DNA of 64,000 nucleotides from Rostrohypoxylon terebratum (GCA_022497145.1 MU385875.1:308712-372711), one strand, 5' to 3'; counted from the stretch's first letter, positions 23,408 through 36,700 are shown. The notes: generated by a model from the sequence alone, not told the origin. Translations and numbers: made by a program.

Positions 23408-25975
23408 AAGAATGAGGGAACCGGCATATTCCAATTAAGCAAACGCTTCTTAATCCCCGGGCTTGGAGTGATGACAGAACCAGTTTACTTCGTCTAAACC
23501 GACCTAGTCGCCGTCCCCGAATGATTCGTATCGAGTAAGACGGAATTCGACTAGTGAAACAGACAACCAACATCGGCGCCCGGCTCACTGGACGGCTCTC
23601 CGATGATGCAGAGACCTGATGGCGATAAAGGTGTATGTGCCTGGGTAATTGATAACAACACCACTTGATATAAGTTATCGCCCCTTTTGAAAGCGGATGG
23701 GGAGAATATCGTTCTACAATTCTGCGCGACCTTAGTTATCTAAAATTGGTGCTTTGGGACTAACACGGGGTAGCTTCGTATGGGGCTGGGGAAAATATAA
23801 GCTTGCTGTGGGAGGACTGTGAAGGTCAATGTTGATTACTTAAACAATGGCTATTTCTATCCCTGATAGAGATTGGGAGGAGTTAGCACTAAGCTACATC
23901 ATGATCAAGGAGACCCATGTTGAATAGAATTTTTATCGCTCGGTGGAATATGGATCGGTTTCTTCTGCTTTCGTGCTGCTCTTCGATAAATGAATATCGT
24001 CGTCGACGACTTCGCACCTGGTTTACCTCACAGACCTTTCGTATGTCAAGGGGTATGGGTGTGAAGGGGTGCGATACGAAGATGCCGCTTCAAGACGTTA
24101 GTGCCACCATTTTTACGCTGGTTCTGTGGCGGTTCAGCGGTTCTTTTTACGTGTCTTGTCTCCACGGCTTGAGCTTGAAGCCGCGGCAAGCATACGGCGT
24201 TTGTACGTGGTGTGCTCCACGGCTGTGCTACGCGTCAACGGGCGGCCTTTTTTAACGTTACATAAGGACACAACGACATCACTTGAGAAGCCTGATATTA
24301 GCTTTCAAACTCAAGGACGAAAGAGATGTTGATGGGAGCAACATCTTGCTGTGTTGACTGGTAGAATTGACTACGCAGGCAAGCAGGATAGATATAGTAA
24401 AGAATATTTTCGGGTTTATGTTTTGGATTTCGTGTGAATCTGTTTTATTTATTCGATTAGGGCAGGGAACTTTCAAAGGTAGTGCTTTCCTTTTCTTCAA
24501 ATTCCGAACCTTGATAGTTAACCTTGATTGTTAACTCTTGAAGGCCCAGGGGTCTGATGCTTTAGAGATGCACTCAAAATCACCTCATAGCTGTCGCTCC
24601 TTCCAGTAGCTTTATCTATAAGTTGCTCGTTTTCCCTGCTACCTATAGTTTACCTGAGAACCCGGAAAGACTACCTATTTCTACTCGTACTTATCGCTCA
24701 TTATCCTCCCTGAGGTCTTTGATGTTATACACATTCACTATCTACACAGCATATTTATCCCACCGCACAGAGAGCTCAATATAATGGCAGAAAAAGCTAA
24801 CCATCATAGGAACGTCAGGTTCTTCGGAGTTGTCACTTACCTTAGATATACATACTAGTTACTTGATACCTACTCCTTACTTGACACGCTTCCTTAGATG
24901 CATTCTAACGTAACCCCTACGAACTTACCTACAGTCATAGTTGAGTACTGTGTTACGATCCGACAACAAGGAGGTATACCCACTTAAAACGCAACACCAA
25001 AATGGGTAAACCTCGGATAGCTGGCTACTACAGCTACCTTCACAACAAGACAGGGAGGAAGGATATCTATATAATCACAGCATTTTCCATGTATCTAGTC
25101 ACTCACTTTAGTTCTTTAGTTATCAATCTAAGTCTATTCACTACGAGTAGGGAGAGGACTCCAAGCCTCTCTGACGAACACACTTGATTGATTACACTTG
25201 ACCTCTACCATTACTGTTACCTTAAAATCAAGACCCCCTTATGAAGCTATACTTACTAAGCCTAAGTATAGGTTCGTCACATACTGGGTATGTAGGTACT
25301 TAATGGTTCTATGTACGATTTGAAGTTTCAAAGAAACGATTTCTTATATGTGGAAGCGTACCTATTCAATATTGATTGGTATGTACCTAATGAATTATCC
25401 GATTTACCCAAACCTTGACTAGACACGCATACGAGGGGCGGTTTACATTGAAATTCTCCGCCCTCGAACAACGGTGTTATCAGCCGGAATAGTTTTAATA
25501 TACCGGTTTAATGGTCTAACATCCATATTGAACAAAATGCCTTTCCCAACTCCCGTGAACCCAAGAAAAACTCGGGAAGGACCTGAATAAGAGTACTAAT
25601 TTCACACAGGTTACCTGATCAATATGCATCAGATAGGAAGAAACTATTCACTTTCAATTCATCGTACTTAAAGATGTACGTTATTGAGTCAAAGGCACAG
25701 GCCTAGGGGAAGAATGGGAGGAAGTTAGGCGATATAAAGACAGGACCCTGACGTGTTCTAATCGGAGCGGTAGTTGTGGTCATATTATATCATGCCGCAT
25801 TGCCTGTTCCGGACCTTGGCTACATTCAACCATAAGTTGACCTTGACCCGGCTCTATGGGTTCTTAAATACACCCTTGCCTCAGTCATCTCACTTGTATG
25901 ATATTGGCCCCAGGTTCTTTCTTCCAATGTGGTGCTATTCATCGTTTGCGACATAATTTTTCAGGAGAACCAGCA
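23408..25975. other. Spacer; one orphan coding-like tail on the minus strand
   Basis: No gene is clear. On the minus strand 24250-24134 encodes a basic, Ser-rich stretch (KKGRPLTRSTAVEHTTYK...) ending RKKNR-stop, GC-richer than its surroundings, which could be the last exon of an unrecognised or broken gene. The remainder is AT-rich and holds the promoter of the membrane-protein gene at 25976. Confidence 0.5.
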
Positions 25976-26709
25976 ATGAAACAGCTGGACATCTTGGTTC
26001 TATTGACCCTCAGCTTCCTATGGGGATTCACTACAGCCGAGTTTCAAAACGAATTCAAGGATATCACCCATGAATCAGATCTCTTATTGAAGTGGGATCC
26101 GATCAATTCCACCGACTATCCCCTTATAATCCACTCTCGACTTGTCAATCAGACTAGTAAATACGGAGCGAATTCGTTAGAAGTTAATATCACAAGTATG
26201 AAGTGACACTATCATACGCGGTTTCTCATCTCACGCTTCTCACTAGTTGGGTCCAATGCTTCCTCCTTTCTCTGGAAAAATGTCCCATACCCGCTCCCCT
26301 ATCTCCAAACGGCGAAATACGATATAGAAATATGGCCCAGGGATTGGGAGCAATCGAAGGGATCGGTGTCGGCTTTTGCTTCTTCTTCATATTTTACGAT
26401 CTCCGAGCCAAAAGACGACGAGAATACGGATAACCAAGGAATCGTGAGGCCCTTCAACTCTCCATCCGCGATATCCGCGCCGACTAACGTAGAGGATAGT
26501 CTTTCAATGATACAACAGTTATACCATCCAAGCCCACGAGTCATCCGATTTCCAAAGGAGGGATCAATAACAACACCGCAATCGCAGCTGGGCTAGTAGT
26601 TCCACTAGTCGTGATATTAGCAGTCTTCGGTTTTGTGTTGGTGCAACAACGACAGAAAAGAATCCTCGAAGAGAAAAGAAAACAGAGAGAAGATCTTTAC
26701 ATTGACTAA
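25976..26709 (+). CDS. Secreted single-pass (type I) membrane protein of unknown function
   Basis: Three exons: 25976-26195, 26247-26443, 26533-26709; 197 residues. An N-terminal signal peptide (LDILVLLTLSFLWGFTTA) is followed by an extracellular part with several N-glycosylation sites (NST, NQT, NIT, NAS) and a YPLPYLQTAKYDIEIWP stretch that resembles the all-beta ectodomain of fungal wall-associated proteins. Near the C-terminus a strong membrane helix (AGLVVPLVVILAVFGFVLV) leads to a short, highly charged tail ending DLYID. The extracellular/helix/basic-tail plan suits a surface sensor or adhesion protein; no enzymatic motif is seen. The last intron (26444-26532) uses GTGAGG and a less common AAG acceptor at 26530-26532, chosen because it alone preserves frame into the membrane helix. 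Confidence 0.72.
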
Positions 26710-28830
26710 ATCAACCCGCGTAGGCGTCATTTCTCCGAATACGAACTTATTCATGAGCGGATATGGGGATAATCAAATATCGTGGTTGAAGGGATCACCA
26801 CCTGTAACATGGGATTTGTGGCTTGGGAAAAAGGATGGCTGTAAATTTATTAACCCACCTACCTCTTGGTAGGTACCCAACAGGTAGGTACTCATCTCAG
26901 TGCTCGTTACCCAGGTACCTACCTACGGGATTAGAGGCTGAGTGCCAGTCAGGTTTGAGATTTAACATGTTCGGTGTTACCCAATGGACTCTGTATTGGG
27001 AATTATGAGAGTAGAGATATTTTTGTCTGCTCTAATGAGTATGCTCTAATGAGTATGATATTCCGGTATACCCGTGGCATTTAAAGGCAGTGCATAGCAA
27101 CATGATGGAAGTGAATGAATGATTACCTAGGTATTGATGGACTTGTCTGCAGGGTGAGGTGGCTAAAATCAATGAATTGTTTCTTCATCTTGACCAATAA
27201 AATGCTGGAAATTCAGGAAAACTGCAGGTGACGAACAAACCACGTCTATCTTGGACCGCCAAAGATCGACAGCGAGATGAACGCTTACCCGCTACAGATC
27301 TTGATTGGGAGCTGATCATACACAATAACTGGTTAGTGGCATCGCACAAGCATCTGCCAAGCGGAGATGCTGGCCTAGAACTCCGAGTATGGATGGCATT
27401 CACGTTCAGCTGAATGGCCGTGCCACATTAATACATAGTACGTAGAAACATCATGTCATCCTATCACCCTAAGGAGAAGATGGATTGAATAGAAACACCA
27501 TACAAAATCCATTTAGATAACAGAATGCCAGTGGTAAGCTTGGCTTCTATTCTGAAACAGGAGTGCTCTGCGCAGAGGGCCAAACACCATACAGCGTGCC
27601 TGATTGTAAGCCACCTGAAAAAACAAATCAATTGGCCACGACCAAGCCGCGTTAGCAGGCACGAAAATGCATCGATCAGTACCGGTAGGGTCGATTGGTC
27701 CTCGAGTAAATGAGTCTTCTTGAAGCTTTACACGTAAGTCTCCTTATATATGTTTTGTTTTTCATGCTGCGTCGTAATAAGTAACGTCAGAAAGGACTAC
27801 TTCCCTTCTCAGTTAGTAAGAGAGGAGACGGTATATTAATAGATGTATACCTAGGACCTACTATGTAGGTATATTTTACCTGCCTAAGACAGATAAAGTA
27901 GGTAGATATTCAGGACCTGTTGGCGCATCCACATCGGAAGAAGGAAGAATATCTGACAATGATATGTAGATCTTTTCTTCTCTGGCGGAGAAAAAAAAAA
28001 GAAATACCCCGCATAGACTTGATATTATTCCTTTTTGAATTGCCTTGGGTTCAATGGATTAATTCCCGATCTCTCTTTTCAATCGTCAAGAAGACTGGCG
28101 ACATGTTTCGCGCAGCTTAAAAAAAACCGCGTGGCCAGTCCCGCATTGGACCCCTTTTCTGTTTAGTTCAGGAACCCAGGCCCCAGGGCCTTATTATGTT
28201 ATGCTTATGGAGTCGACCCCTTGTTAACCGCGAGCCGAAGGAGCCAAGTCAGACTAGTAGCCAACTTTTTGGCGCCGCCGCTTCGTTTAACAATCCTATA
28301 TCGTCGACTATCTTGTTTTCTACCTAGGTACTCGATACCAATCCAGAATTCCTTGAGATTCGGACTTCACCAAGAAAGGAAATTCGTTTCCGTTGCGTGT
28401 AGGTACATGTTATGGCACAGAATGATTCTATCCAATGACAGTCTTACCTGCTAAGCGAAACGTGAGCTTGTCGTCCATGTTAGGGAGCTTACCTCCTACC
28501 TAGTATATACGCAGGAAGTCGTGGCAGTGCCACTGGTGGGCAGCATCAAGGCACCATACCACCTTCAGAAATAACTGGTTGTCAGTAGTCACGACTCACC
28601 ATACCTCCTCATCCAGGGGCTCTTGTTTGTTGGAATTTTAAATATGTTACGTCCGCCGGTTAGGGTATGGAAGGCTTTCCTTCTCTCCCTACCTACCTAG
28701 TACGCTGCTATTCTATTCTCAAGATACCATCTTGAATCACCGGGCTTGCTACCCTCTTTGACGTATTTACGTCGTCCTTTCGTTTGTAACCCCTGTCCCT
28801 CTCTCATTTACATATACTATAGCTATAGCG
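26710..28830. other. Spacer, no gene seen
   Basis: AT-rich with CTAGG-type motifs near 26870-26930 and 27850. Frames at 27185-27420 and 28221-28454 are short and without family features. The last few hundred bases form the promoter and leader of the GH16 gene (pyrimidine-rich CTTTCC and CTCTCT stretches). Confidence 0.6.
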
Positions 28831-31191
28831 ATGGCTCCTTCATTCCTTAAGAGTGTTGGCGCCGCGGCTCTCGCCTTCGCTGCTAATGCCGGTGCCACTC
28901 AATCGTATCAAGTTTCCGAGGTTTATAATTCAACAAATTTCTTTGATAAGTTTAACTTCTTCACAGTAAGTGAACATCACAAGCCGCTGTATTCATTGCG
29001 TACCTGTATTGACATTCGTTGTATTAGAGCACCGATCCCAACGGTGGTTACGTTCAGTTCCAAAGCCAATCTGCTGCACAAGACCTTGGCTTGGTTAAGT
29101 ATCAAAATGGTGCAGCATACGTCGGTGTAGATACCAGCAGTGGCTACAGTGCCTCTGGAGCTGGTAGAAAGAGTGTTAGATTAGAGAGCAAGAACGTGTA
29201 CAACCACGGTCTAGTCATTGCCGATTTCTCTCATCTTCCCAAGCCCGTGTGTGGCTCATGGCCTGCATTCGTGAGTCTACCCCCTAATACCTATGACCAC
29301 GGGATACTCTTATGTTCTGAAGTAACTAACCTGGTTATAGTGGTTCTTTGGTACGCCATGGCCTACTAAGGGAGAAGTAGATCTCTATGAAAACTGGAAC
29401 GACCTTACGTTTAACCGCCACACCGCCCACGTCGATTCTCCCGATGTCGTTGGAGAGTGTACCCTTGCAGCTGCTGACATGAGCGCGACAATTGACTCTT
29501 CGAATTGCTATGATTTCGCTCAGGGACAAAGCAACTACCAAGGTTGCTCTGCTTCCGAATACTCAACCAACTTCGGGTCGTCCTCCGGCGGTATATATGC
29601 GATGGAGTGGACTTCGGACTATATCAAGATCTGGGACTGGTCAAGGACGGGCGCACCCTCGGATATTTTGAACGGAAAGCCGGTGCCAAGTTCCTCGTGG
29701 GGAACACCTACCTACGCTATCAAGCAATGCAACATCGATAAGGCATTTAAGGACATGAACATGGTCTTAAACATCGACTTCTGCGGTGTTGCGGGACAGA
29801 GTGACAAGTGGGATTCAAGCTGCAAAGCTTCAACTGGATCTTCTACTTGCGCTGAATATGTCGCCAAGGGGAACAGCGACTTCTCTGACGTCTATTTCCA
29901 GGTCGAGGATATCAAGATCTACCAGCTTAAAGATGATCAAACATCTACTTCATCGGCCGTATCCAGCACTTCAAAAGTAGCGAGCACATCTAGCTCTTCC
30001 GCTACCACTTCAAGCAGCGTCTCAGCAGCGACATCTTCCTCTGTCCCGTCTAGCAAATCCTCTTCGACCATCTCGTCCGTTACTTCGACGACCGTTTCAT
30101 CGGCTGTCTCGTCGACTGCTTCGTCGACCGCATCTGGAGATGACGATAGCTGCACCGACGACGACGGGCCGACCTCAAGTTCATCTATAGCTTCTCCGAC
30201 TGCTTCGTCGACCACATCTAGTGATGACGATAGCTGCACCGATGAAGACGGGCCGACCTCAAGTTCATCCGTAGCTTCTTCGACTGCCAGTGTTTCGGCC
30301 ACTACGACTAAATCTGGCTCATCTTCTACACAAACCGCGGTGCCCTACCCCTCTGGCAACTCCTCGTTCCCCGTGCCTAGCGGACCATCGGGAGTATCGG
30401 AGTTCACGACCTCGACGATTTACACGACCAGTGTCCGCACAATCACATCGTGCGCCGCCACAGTGACCAACTGCCCTGCCCGCGGCTACACTACCACTGA
30501 GATCATCTCTATCGGCACTACCGTGTGCCCCGTAACAGCCACGGCTACTGGCTCATCCGCTAAGCCGACGACGACTGCTGTCGCCTCCGAAGGCTTTACC
30601 ACAAGCACCGTTAAAGTGACGAATACCTACACGATCACCTCGTGCAAGCCCACCGTCACCGACTGCCCTGTAGGCGCTGTCACTACTGAGGTCACCGTCA
30701 CTACGACGGTGTGCCCCATCGAAACCGCCAGCCCCGTCCCTAGCCCCAGCTCTAACTCTGGGTCTGGTTCCGGTTCCAGTTCCGAGTCCGTCAAACCGAT
30801 CGGAAGCACCGGCGTCGCAAGCCAACCCTCGGCCGGAAGCACGGCTACCGGCGGAACCGTCCCATCGTATCCCGTAGCGACTAGCAACGCAGCCACGCCA
30901 TCAGTAACCGTTGGCAGTGGAAGCGGCAGCAGCAGTGGAAGCGGAAGTGGAAGCAACAGCGCTACCGAAGTTCTCGCAACAGCAACCGCACCTGGCTACC
31001 CCGTCGCGAGTAGCAAGGTGAACTACAACGCGACCCTCACGACGTCTTTCACGAACTTCACCAGCGCAACGTCAACTAGTAGCATAGTAGCATCCACCAG
31101 CAGCGTAGTGGTAGTCAGTGCTGGTGTTAAGGTGAGCGCCACCAGCTTTGCGCTCGCGGGTGTAGCGGCGTTCTTTTTCTTTGCTATGTAG
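28831..31191 (+). CDS. GPI-anchored GH16 family cell-wall glucanase/transglycosylase
   Basis: Three exons: 28831-28965, 29028-29270, 29341-31191; 742 residues, all joints in phase 0. Signal peptide at residues 1-22. The catalytic half (to about residue 325) has the GH16 active-site pattern E-x-D-x-x-E at E138, D140 and E143 (GEVDLYENWN), preceded by a WFFGTPWPTKG strand. The GH16 family cleaves or transfers beta-1,3/1,4-glucan chains; this one probably works on wall glucan at the surface. The second half is a Ser/Thr-rich stalk with two copies of an acidic DDDSCTD-type repeat and two copies of a longer module with an ITSC...TTTVCP pattern seen in other fungal wall proteins. The C-terminus is a hydrophobic tail (FALAGVAAFFFFAM) fitting a GPI-attachment signal. 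Confidence 0.9.
30121..30286. repeat. 84-bp tandem duplication inside the GH16 stalk
   Basis: Two in-frame copies with an 84-bp (28-residue) period. The shared start GATGACGATAGCTGCACCGA occurs at 30139 and 30223. Each copy encodes an acidic DDDSCTD core flanked by Ser/Thr. Confidence 0.8.
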
Positions 31192-31585
31192 ATGGTTAGA
31201 TGGGGAATGTAATATGGGATTGGGATATTGTGTGATGATAATACCTAGTATATAGTACTCTAGAATTTATTACATATTTACCAACTATGCAGTTTTGGTG
31301 ATTTTTTTAAGGTTTTCTTGCCTTGAGATCGAGAGTATTGACTATTCTCTAAGAGACACTCCATCTTATTGAGGGTGTGCATTGTTAGAGGCTATGCTCT
31401 TTCCGGATATATGGATGCCAAGTACGCCGAACTCCGATATTACGTCAGTATGTTATCTACCTGGACACTAAGATCACTAAGATACCTATGCAATATGTAT
31501 GCATATCTCGAGAGTCGAGACAATGTAGAATAGTAAAGTTATTTACTTTCTCTTGCTGCGCGCGCGCGAGAGCGTCTTCTTCATC
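31192..31585. other. Short spacer between GH16 and OMA1 genes
   Basis: 394 bp holding the 3' flank of the GH16 gene and the promoter of OMA1. A CGCGCGCGCG run lies at about 31559-31568, close upstream of the OMA1 ATG. Nothing else is clear. Confidence 0.6.
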
Positions 31586-32854
31586 ATGCTGTCGCGCCGC
31601 TTCATACGGCTACCATGGCACACTTTAACACCTCAAACACATTCCCAGACCATCCCGACCTCCCACTTCCATCGTTTCACCCCGCCGATTCGACCATTCT
31701 CTCAAACGCACCTTCGAAGAAACAACTGGCCAGGTCCCCGTGAGACACGCAACTATAACCATGATCCTCATTACCGACTCTCCCAGGCTCAGCCTCTTAT
31801 CACATCTAGCCGTCTTCGAAGAGTCGCCCGATCGCCGAGCCTGCATACCATCATCGTCCTTTCCGTCCTCGGCGCGGTAGCATTCTACTATAGCAACATA
31901 CAAACCGTGCCCGTCTCAGGACGACGGCGCTTCAACTGCTTTAGCGATAAGACAGTAGAAGCAGCGAGCGAGGCGCAGGTGAAAAGGCTGATTTGGGAGT
32001 TGGAACGCTCCGGTGGCCGATTCTTAAGCGATTGGGATCCGCGAACGATGATGGTGAAACGAGTTATGAGAAAATTGATTCCCGTCTCGGGCATGGAGGA
32101 CGCAAATTGGGAGGTTAGAGTGATTGATGATCCTCGTATGTGAATCTTGGGAGGTTTTCTACGTTTATGTAGGTGTGCAAGGCATGACAAGACATTGGTA
32201 CTAATACGCCAACTGCAACTAGGCACCGTAAATGCCTTCGTCCTTCCCGGTGGTAAGGTCTTCGTTTTTAGCGGCTTAATACCGATAGCAAGGAATGAAG
32301 ATGGCCTTGCTGCTGTTCTGGGCCACGAGATCGCTCACAACCTTGCCGGGCACGTGGGCGAGCGCATGTCCGGGCAAATTGGGATAAATATTTTACTCTA
32401 CTCTGTTATCTTCCTTACAGGTGGATTGGCAATGTTTGGTACACATTTTATAGGGAGTGCCATCCTGGATCTCCTATTCGCACGACCGATGGGCCGCATG
32501 CAAGAGCGCGAGGCGGATTACATCGGCCTCATGATGATGGCGGAGGCTTGCTACGATCCGCGACAGGCACTTGGTTTTTGGAAACGCATGGAAAGGGCGC
32601 AACAGGTAGAACCGCCTGAATGGTTGAGCACTCACCCGTCTGTATGTGGAGTTTTTTCCCCCAAAATTTGAATCTGCTCGGTTCTTGGTCTAGAAGCTAA
32701 TAATACCCAGAATTTCAATCGAATACAGAAGATAGAGGAGTGGATTCCTAAAGCTGTAGAGAAGATGGAGCAAAGTGACTGTCGGGGATCCTCGGCATTT
32801 GCTGACTTGTTTAGGAAAGCCATGGAGAGAGGTGTTTTGATAGAGACTTTATGA
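31586..32854 (+). CDS. oma1: OMA1 mitochondrial inner-membrane metalloprotease
   Basis: Three exons: 31586-32135, 32223-32641, 32711-32854; 370 residues. The N-terminus is Arg/Ser/His-rich without acids (presequence), followed by a membrane helix (TIIVLSVLGAVAFYYSNI). The M48 protease signature HEIAH is at residues 218-222, preceded by NAFVLPGGKVFVFSG, with a second hydrophobic stretch (ILLYSVIFLTGGLAMFG) and the EREAD motif (278-282) providing the third zinc ligand. Oma1 is a stress-activated inner-membrane protease with functions overlapping the AAA proteases. Length fits fungal orthologues. The start at 31586 opens the presequence; an upstream in-frame extension has no ATG. All catalytic residues are present, so the enzyme should be active. 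Confidence 0.94.
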
Positions 32855-33418
32855 GGCTGTGATAAATCTTGATGTGTGTACGAAGTATAATACTAGCAGC
32901 TGAATTACGGTGAATATTGAAGGATTCATATAAAGGCATACATACTCATAGTAATGATGAAGAGCCATTTGAATTTTGTATGTATTACAATTTACGGTAC
33001 GAAGTTAATACTGCGTAACACGTACTAGTTGACTAGGTCTGCTAGGTGCAATTATTCCACCTCGGTCTGTTTTAGGCTTTAGCCCATATCCTTGTCGATC
33101 TTTTGCTTAAGAGGTAAGCACTATTCCGAAATTATATTAGTGCTTTTTGCCTGCTTGCATATGACCAATAATGTGAGACGTAATCCAATGATTCTAAGGG
33201 CCTTTGTGGTCTCGTGCCGAGGTTCTTTTGAATTGGATCTGGTCGCATTTAATCGTAGCTTACATCGCGACAGGACCGCCTTCTCTCAACCAACAATACA
33301 AACAACTATTAACGCCAATCTATAAACTTGACATTACCGCGCAGAACTACTACCGGTACCCCATTACTTGATCTTTATTTTCCGTGTAACTGGAGCATAA
33401 AACCGAGTGGAATTCGCA
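32855..33418. other. Spacer between OMA1 and cytochrome b5 genes
   Basis: 564 bp, AT-rich, no gene. Probably the OMA1 terminator and the cytochrome b5 promoter; a CAACAATAC stretch near 33290 may belong to the leader. Confidence 0.6.
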
Positions 33419-33751
33419 ATGTCTAAGACCTTTACCGTGAAGGATGTTGCCGAACATAAGGACGAGCAAAATGGAATGTACATCATCGTAGACAGCGGCG
33501 TTTATGATATAACGAGTAAGGCTCCATCACTTCAAATACGTCCCTTCTTTATTTTAATATGGTCTTGAGAACTTACAATTGCCTGTGTCGTAGATTTTCT
33601 CGAGGAACACCCGGGCGGAGCGAAGATCCTGAAACGAATGGCCGGCAAGAACGCAACGAAACAATTCTGGAAGTATCACGGGAAGACTGTTCTGGATAAA
33701 TACGGCGACAAACTAAAGGTTGGCGACCTGAAAGAAACAGCAAAGCTATGA
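33419..33751 (+). CDS. Short soluble cytochrome b5
   Basis: Two exons: 33419-33515 and 33594-33751; 84 residues. It is a minimal cytochrome b5 heme-binding domain: MSKTFTVKDVAEHKDEQNG, a YDITNFL strand, and the axial histidines H38 (EEHPGG) and H61 (WKYHGK). The C-terminus ends at DLKETAKL without the membrane anchor of microsomal cytochrome b5, so it should be soluble in cytosol or a compartment. Cytochrome b5 proteins carry electrons to desaturases, hydroxylases and P450 enzymes; which partner this short form serves cannot be read from the sequence. It follows OMA1 on the same strand. Intron donor GTAAGG, acceptor GTAG. Confidence 0.92.
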
Positions 33752-36700
33752 GAGAGCTGGGTTGTGTTTAGACCGGATAGACCGAGCCCGACAGTTGAAG
33801 AATCATAATCTACACGATCGACGACATAGCGGCCATATACCCACCCGGGCAGTTATACCTATTGAGATGCCTATTTGTTGAATTAGATACAGCGACGACC
33901 ATACACCGCTACACACAGTCTTTTCCGACGCACGGCGCCGGAGTTATACTTAATATATTAGGTACATACCTACGTTGTACTGTACCTATCTATGCTGGAG
34001 TTCAATGGTTGTCATCTTTCGTTACCATAAGTCTACACCGAGGGATCAATTAACCTCTTATGCGCCTGGGTCTTGAGCTGAAGATTTATATTCATACTGC
34101 TAATATAAACTTATTGAATCTCGAATTCTGTCTCTAACACCTAGGTCTTAAGCTTCTTTTGTACGGCAAAGTTATTATAAAATCTGCACATGTTCCCGAG
34201 CAATCAAACCGTCTACCAATCCCAATGTACCAAAGAAACGGTCCGGGTAAACACCACTCATCTTTTACGGCGAAGGCCATGGTCGTGAGCGGTAGGAACA
34301 TAATTCATTGCTACTGGAAAGGTCAAGAATTTCTCCTCTACGGAGGTTGACATCCAGCTGATTGGATGCATGGATACTCTCAGTGAAGGCAATGTATAGA
34401 ATCACGAGTACCTGTCCGATGGAAAGTTAGCACCTGGAAGCTATCCATTGACTTGAAGACGCAAAATAGGACTACCTTGGGTGTCTGTTATATCTCTGAA
34501 ATCAGATAATCGACTAAGGAGGTACATACAGCTATATCAGTCTCCCAATCGTAAATTGTCATATCCGTTCGGATCTGATTGTTCTCGTTGTGATAGCCCA
34601 AGAATAATTACCGAGTGTCTGTAAATACCCAGCCGATGAGCTGGGACGCACCATTATCTTATACGATATCGATGATCTGATATTTTAGACATTTACATTG
34701 AAGGTATTGCACGAATGATAATAACGAATCAGATAGAGGCAATTATGAGAGATTAATCCATGAATACCTAGGTAAGTAAACCTGAAAAGGTCCAGACCTA
34801 TTAGCGGCTCCCTCGCTCAGAGAAAATCGGTATTAATATGGTTCGCGATTAATCGGTACGTATCTTCCGTACCCACTGAGCTTTTTGAGGAAAGCCGAAG
34901 ACGCCGTAGACGAGTTGGTTGGTTCAAGATTGCTCACCTAGCAGCTAGCTCACCTACCGCGTAGGTATTCAGTACGATACTATGGACTATGTAATAACTA
35001 CAAAAGTCTCCACGGAAATTTATGTACGTATTATGTACGGTACAGACATCAGTATCAGAAACGACCCTGATGTATTACAGTAATTTCGATTCACTCAAAC
35101 ACGATACACTTACGCGGCGACGTACTCATATATGTAAATCAATTATCAAAGCTCTCAACTTCGATGCGCCGAATGCGTTGTCCTTGGCTACCTGCCCTGT
35201 CGCCGAACCGTCAACAATGTGTCAATGCCCACTAGAACATCGCCCAGGCGTGTGTCTACCTAGGTACTTTATGGGTAGGTTCATCGACGATTTGCGCCTT
35301 GGCTTTGCTGGGATCCAGGAACATCGCGATGCTTACATAGTAGGTACTTTAAAGTAAGTACCTACCTAGTACCCATACCTAGGTCAGTACTTGGGTACTG
35401 TTATTGATCAAATTTGAATGTCAACTTTTATTAATGGTCAACTCTGATGTCAAATGGTCAAAAATTCACTCATTTTTACATTTTTACTACCTTGCTCTTT
35501 CTATTACTGTAGGGGGCAAATTGTAAGCCTTTAACCTAAAATAAAATGACGATAATACTTCCAGTATGAACAATTCCATAACGGAAAGAGGCATTTTGAT
35601 GCTCTCTTCCCTTCAATTTGACGAACGTTCCTTACATAAACCCTTGGACCCTTCAATGTTGGGTATTCCAGAAGAGGGTAAGTAGGTAACTAATATTACA
35701 TTTGAAATGTAAACAATCAATTGATACTTGTCTTTGATATAACTTGTTGCGGTATGGGAAAGGTATCGCATTTCTATCACGAAAAAAGTTTAGATCAAGT
35801 TTAGATGGGCTTTAAAACGGAGCTAACTAGTACTTTAAGAGGCTAGTTTCACACTACGCCCGGACCGTCTGCAAGCCTGACATCACTCGCACCTGTCGTA
35901 GCTGGAGACTTGCACGAAAACAAATCCCTACCTTAGCAGCGACTCCACACCTTTTCTTCGACTTTTCTCCATTTGCAAATCCAAGTTCCTATCTACCAAA
36001 TCCTACGATACGATACCTTACCGACCTATCCAGAACCCCAGCTAAAGCCTCTCTAGCAAATTCTACATAGTATATTCGCTATATTAGATCGTTTCAATTT
36101 GTTCGGATACGCCGTCTGAAGAAAGTAAGTCTATCTTTTTTTTTTAATTGATTCTCCAAAGCCACATTTCATTAAAAATATCACCGTCGCGTGCCCGTGA
36201 TTCTTGTAGGATCCTATGTACTATGTAGTGTCTATGTAGTGTAGACATTGGGGACGCTCAATGGAAACATTGAGACCTTGGACCTACTAGGTATTAGTGC
36301 TTTCTCTACCGTACCCTCGTCGCATTCCCTCATTGCGCGCAGATCAGATGTTCCTTCTGCTATCCAAAATGCGGCATTACAATTAATACAGCTACCCACT
36401 TTGTGGATCCGATGACCCCGGTGCCTGTTACACCTCCACCAGTCCACCTACAAAATCGCGCAGAATCCAAACCGCCCTGGACTACGGGGGCTCTCTCACT
36501 GGCCTACCAGCACCACTTACCGAGCTCTTCCGTGGACCTTGTGCCGGAACAAGCTTTTTTGTTTCCCTCGTCTCCAGTCTAACGCCGAGTTGCTCATCTT
36601 ATTATTTCCTTTTTGACCCGAACCTTTCCCACCTTTCTTAACTTCTTCTTCTTGCTCTTCTTCCCTCAACTCGCTCGTCCTTGCGAAGAAAGAAACTCTC

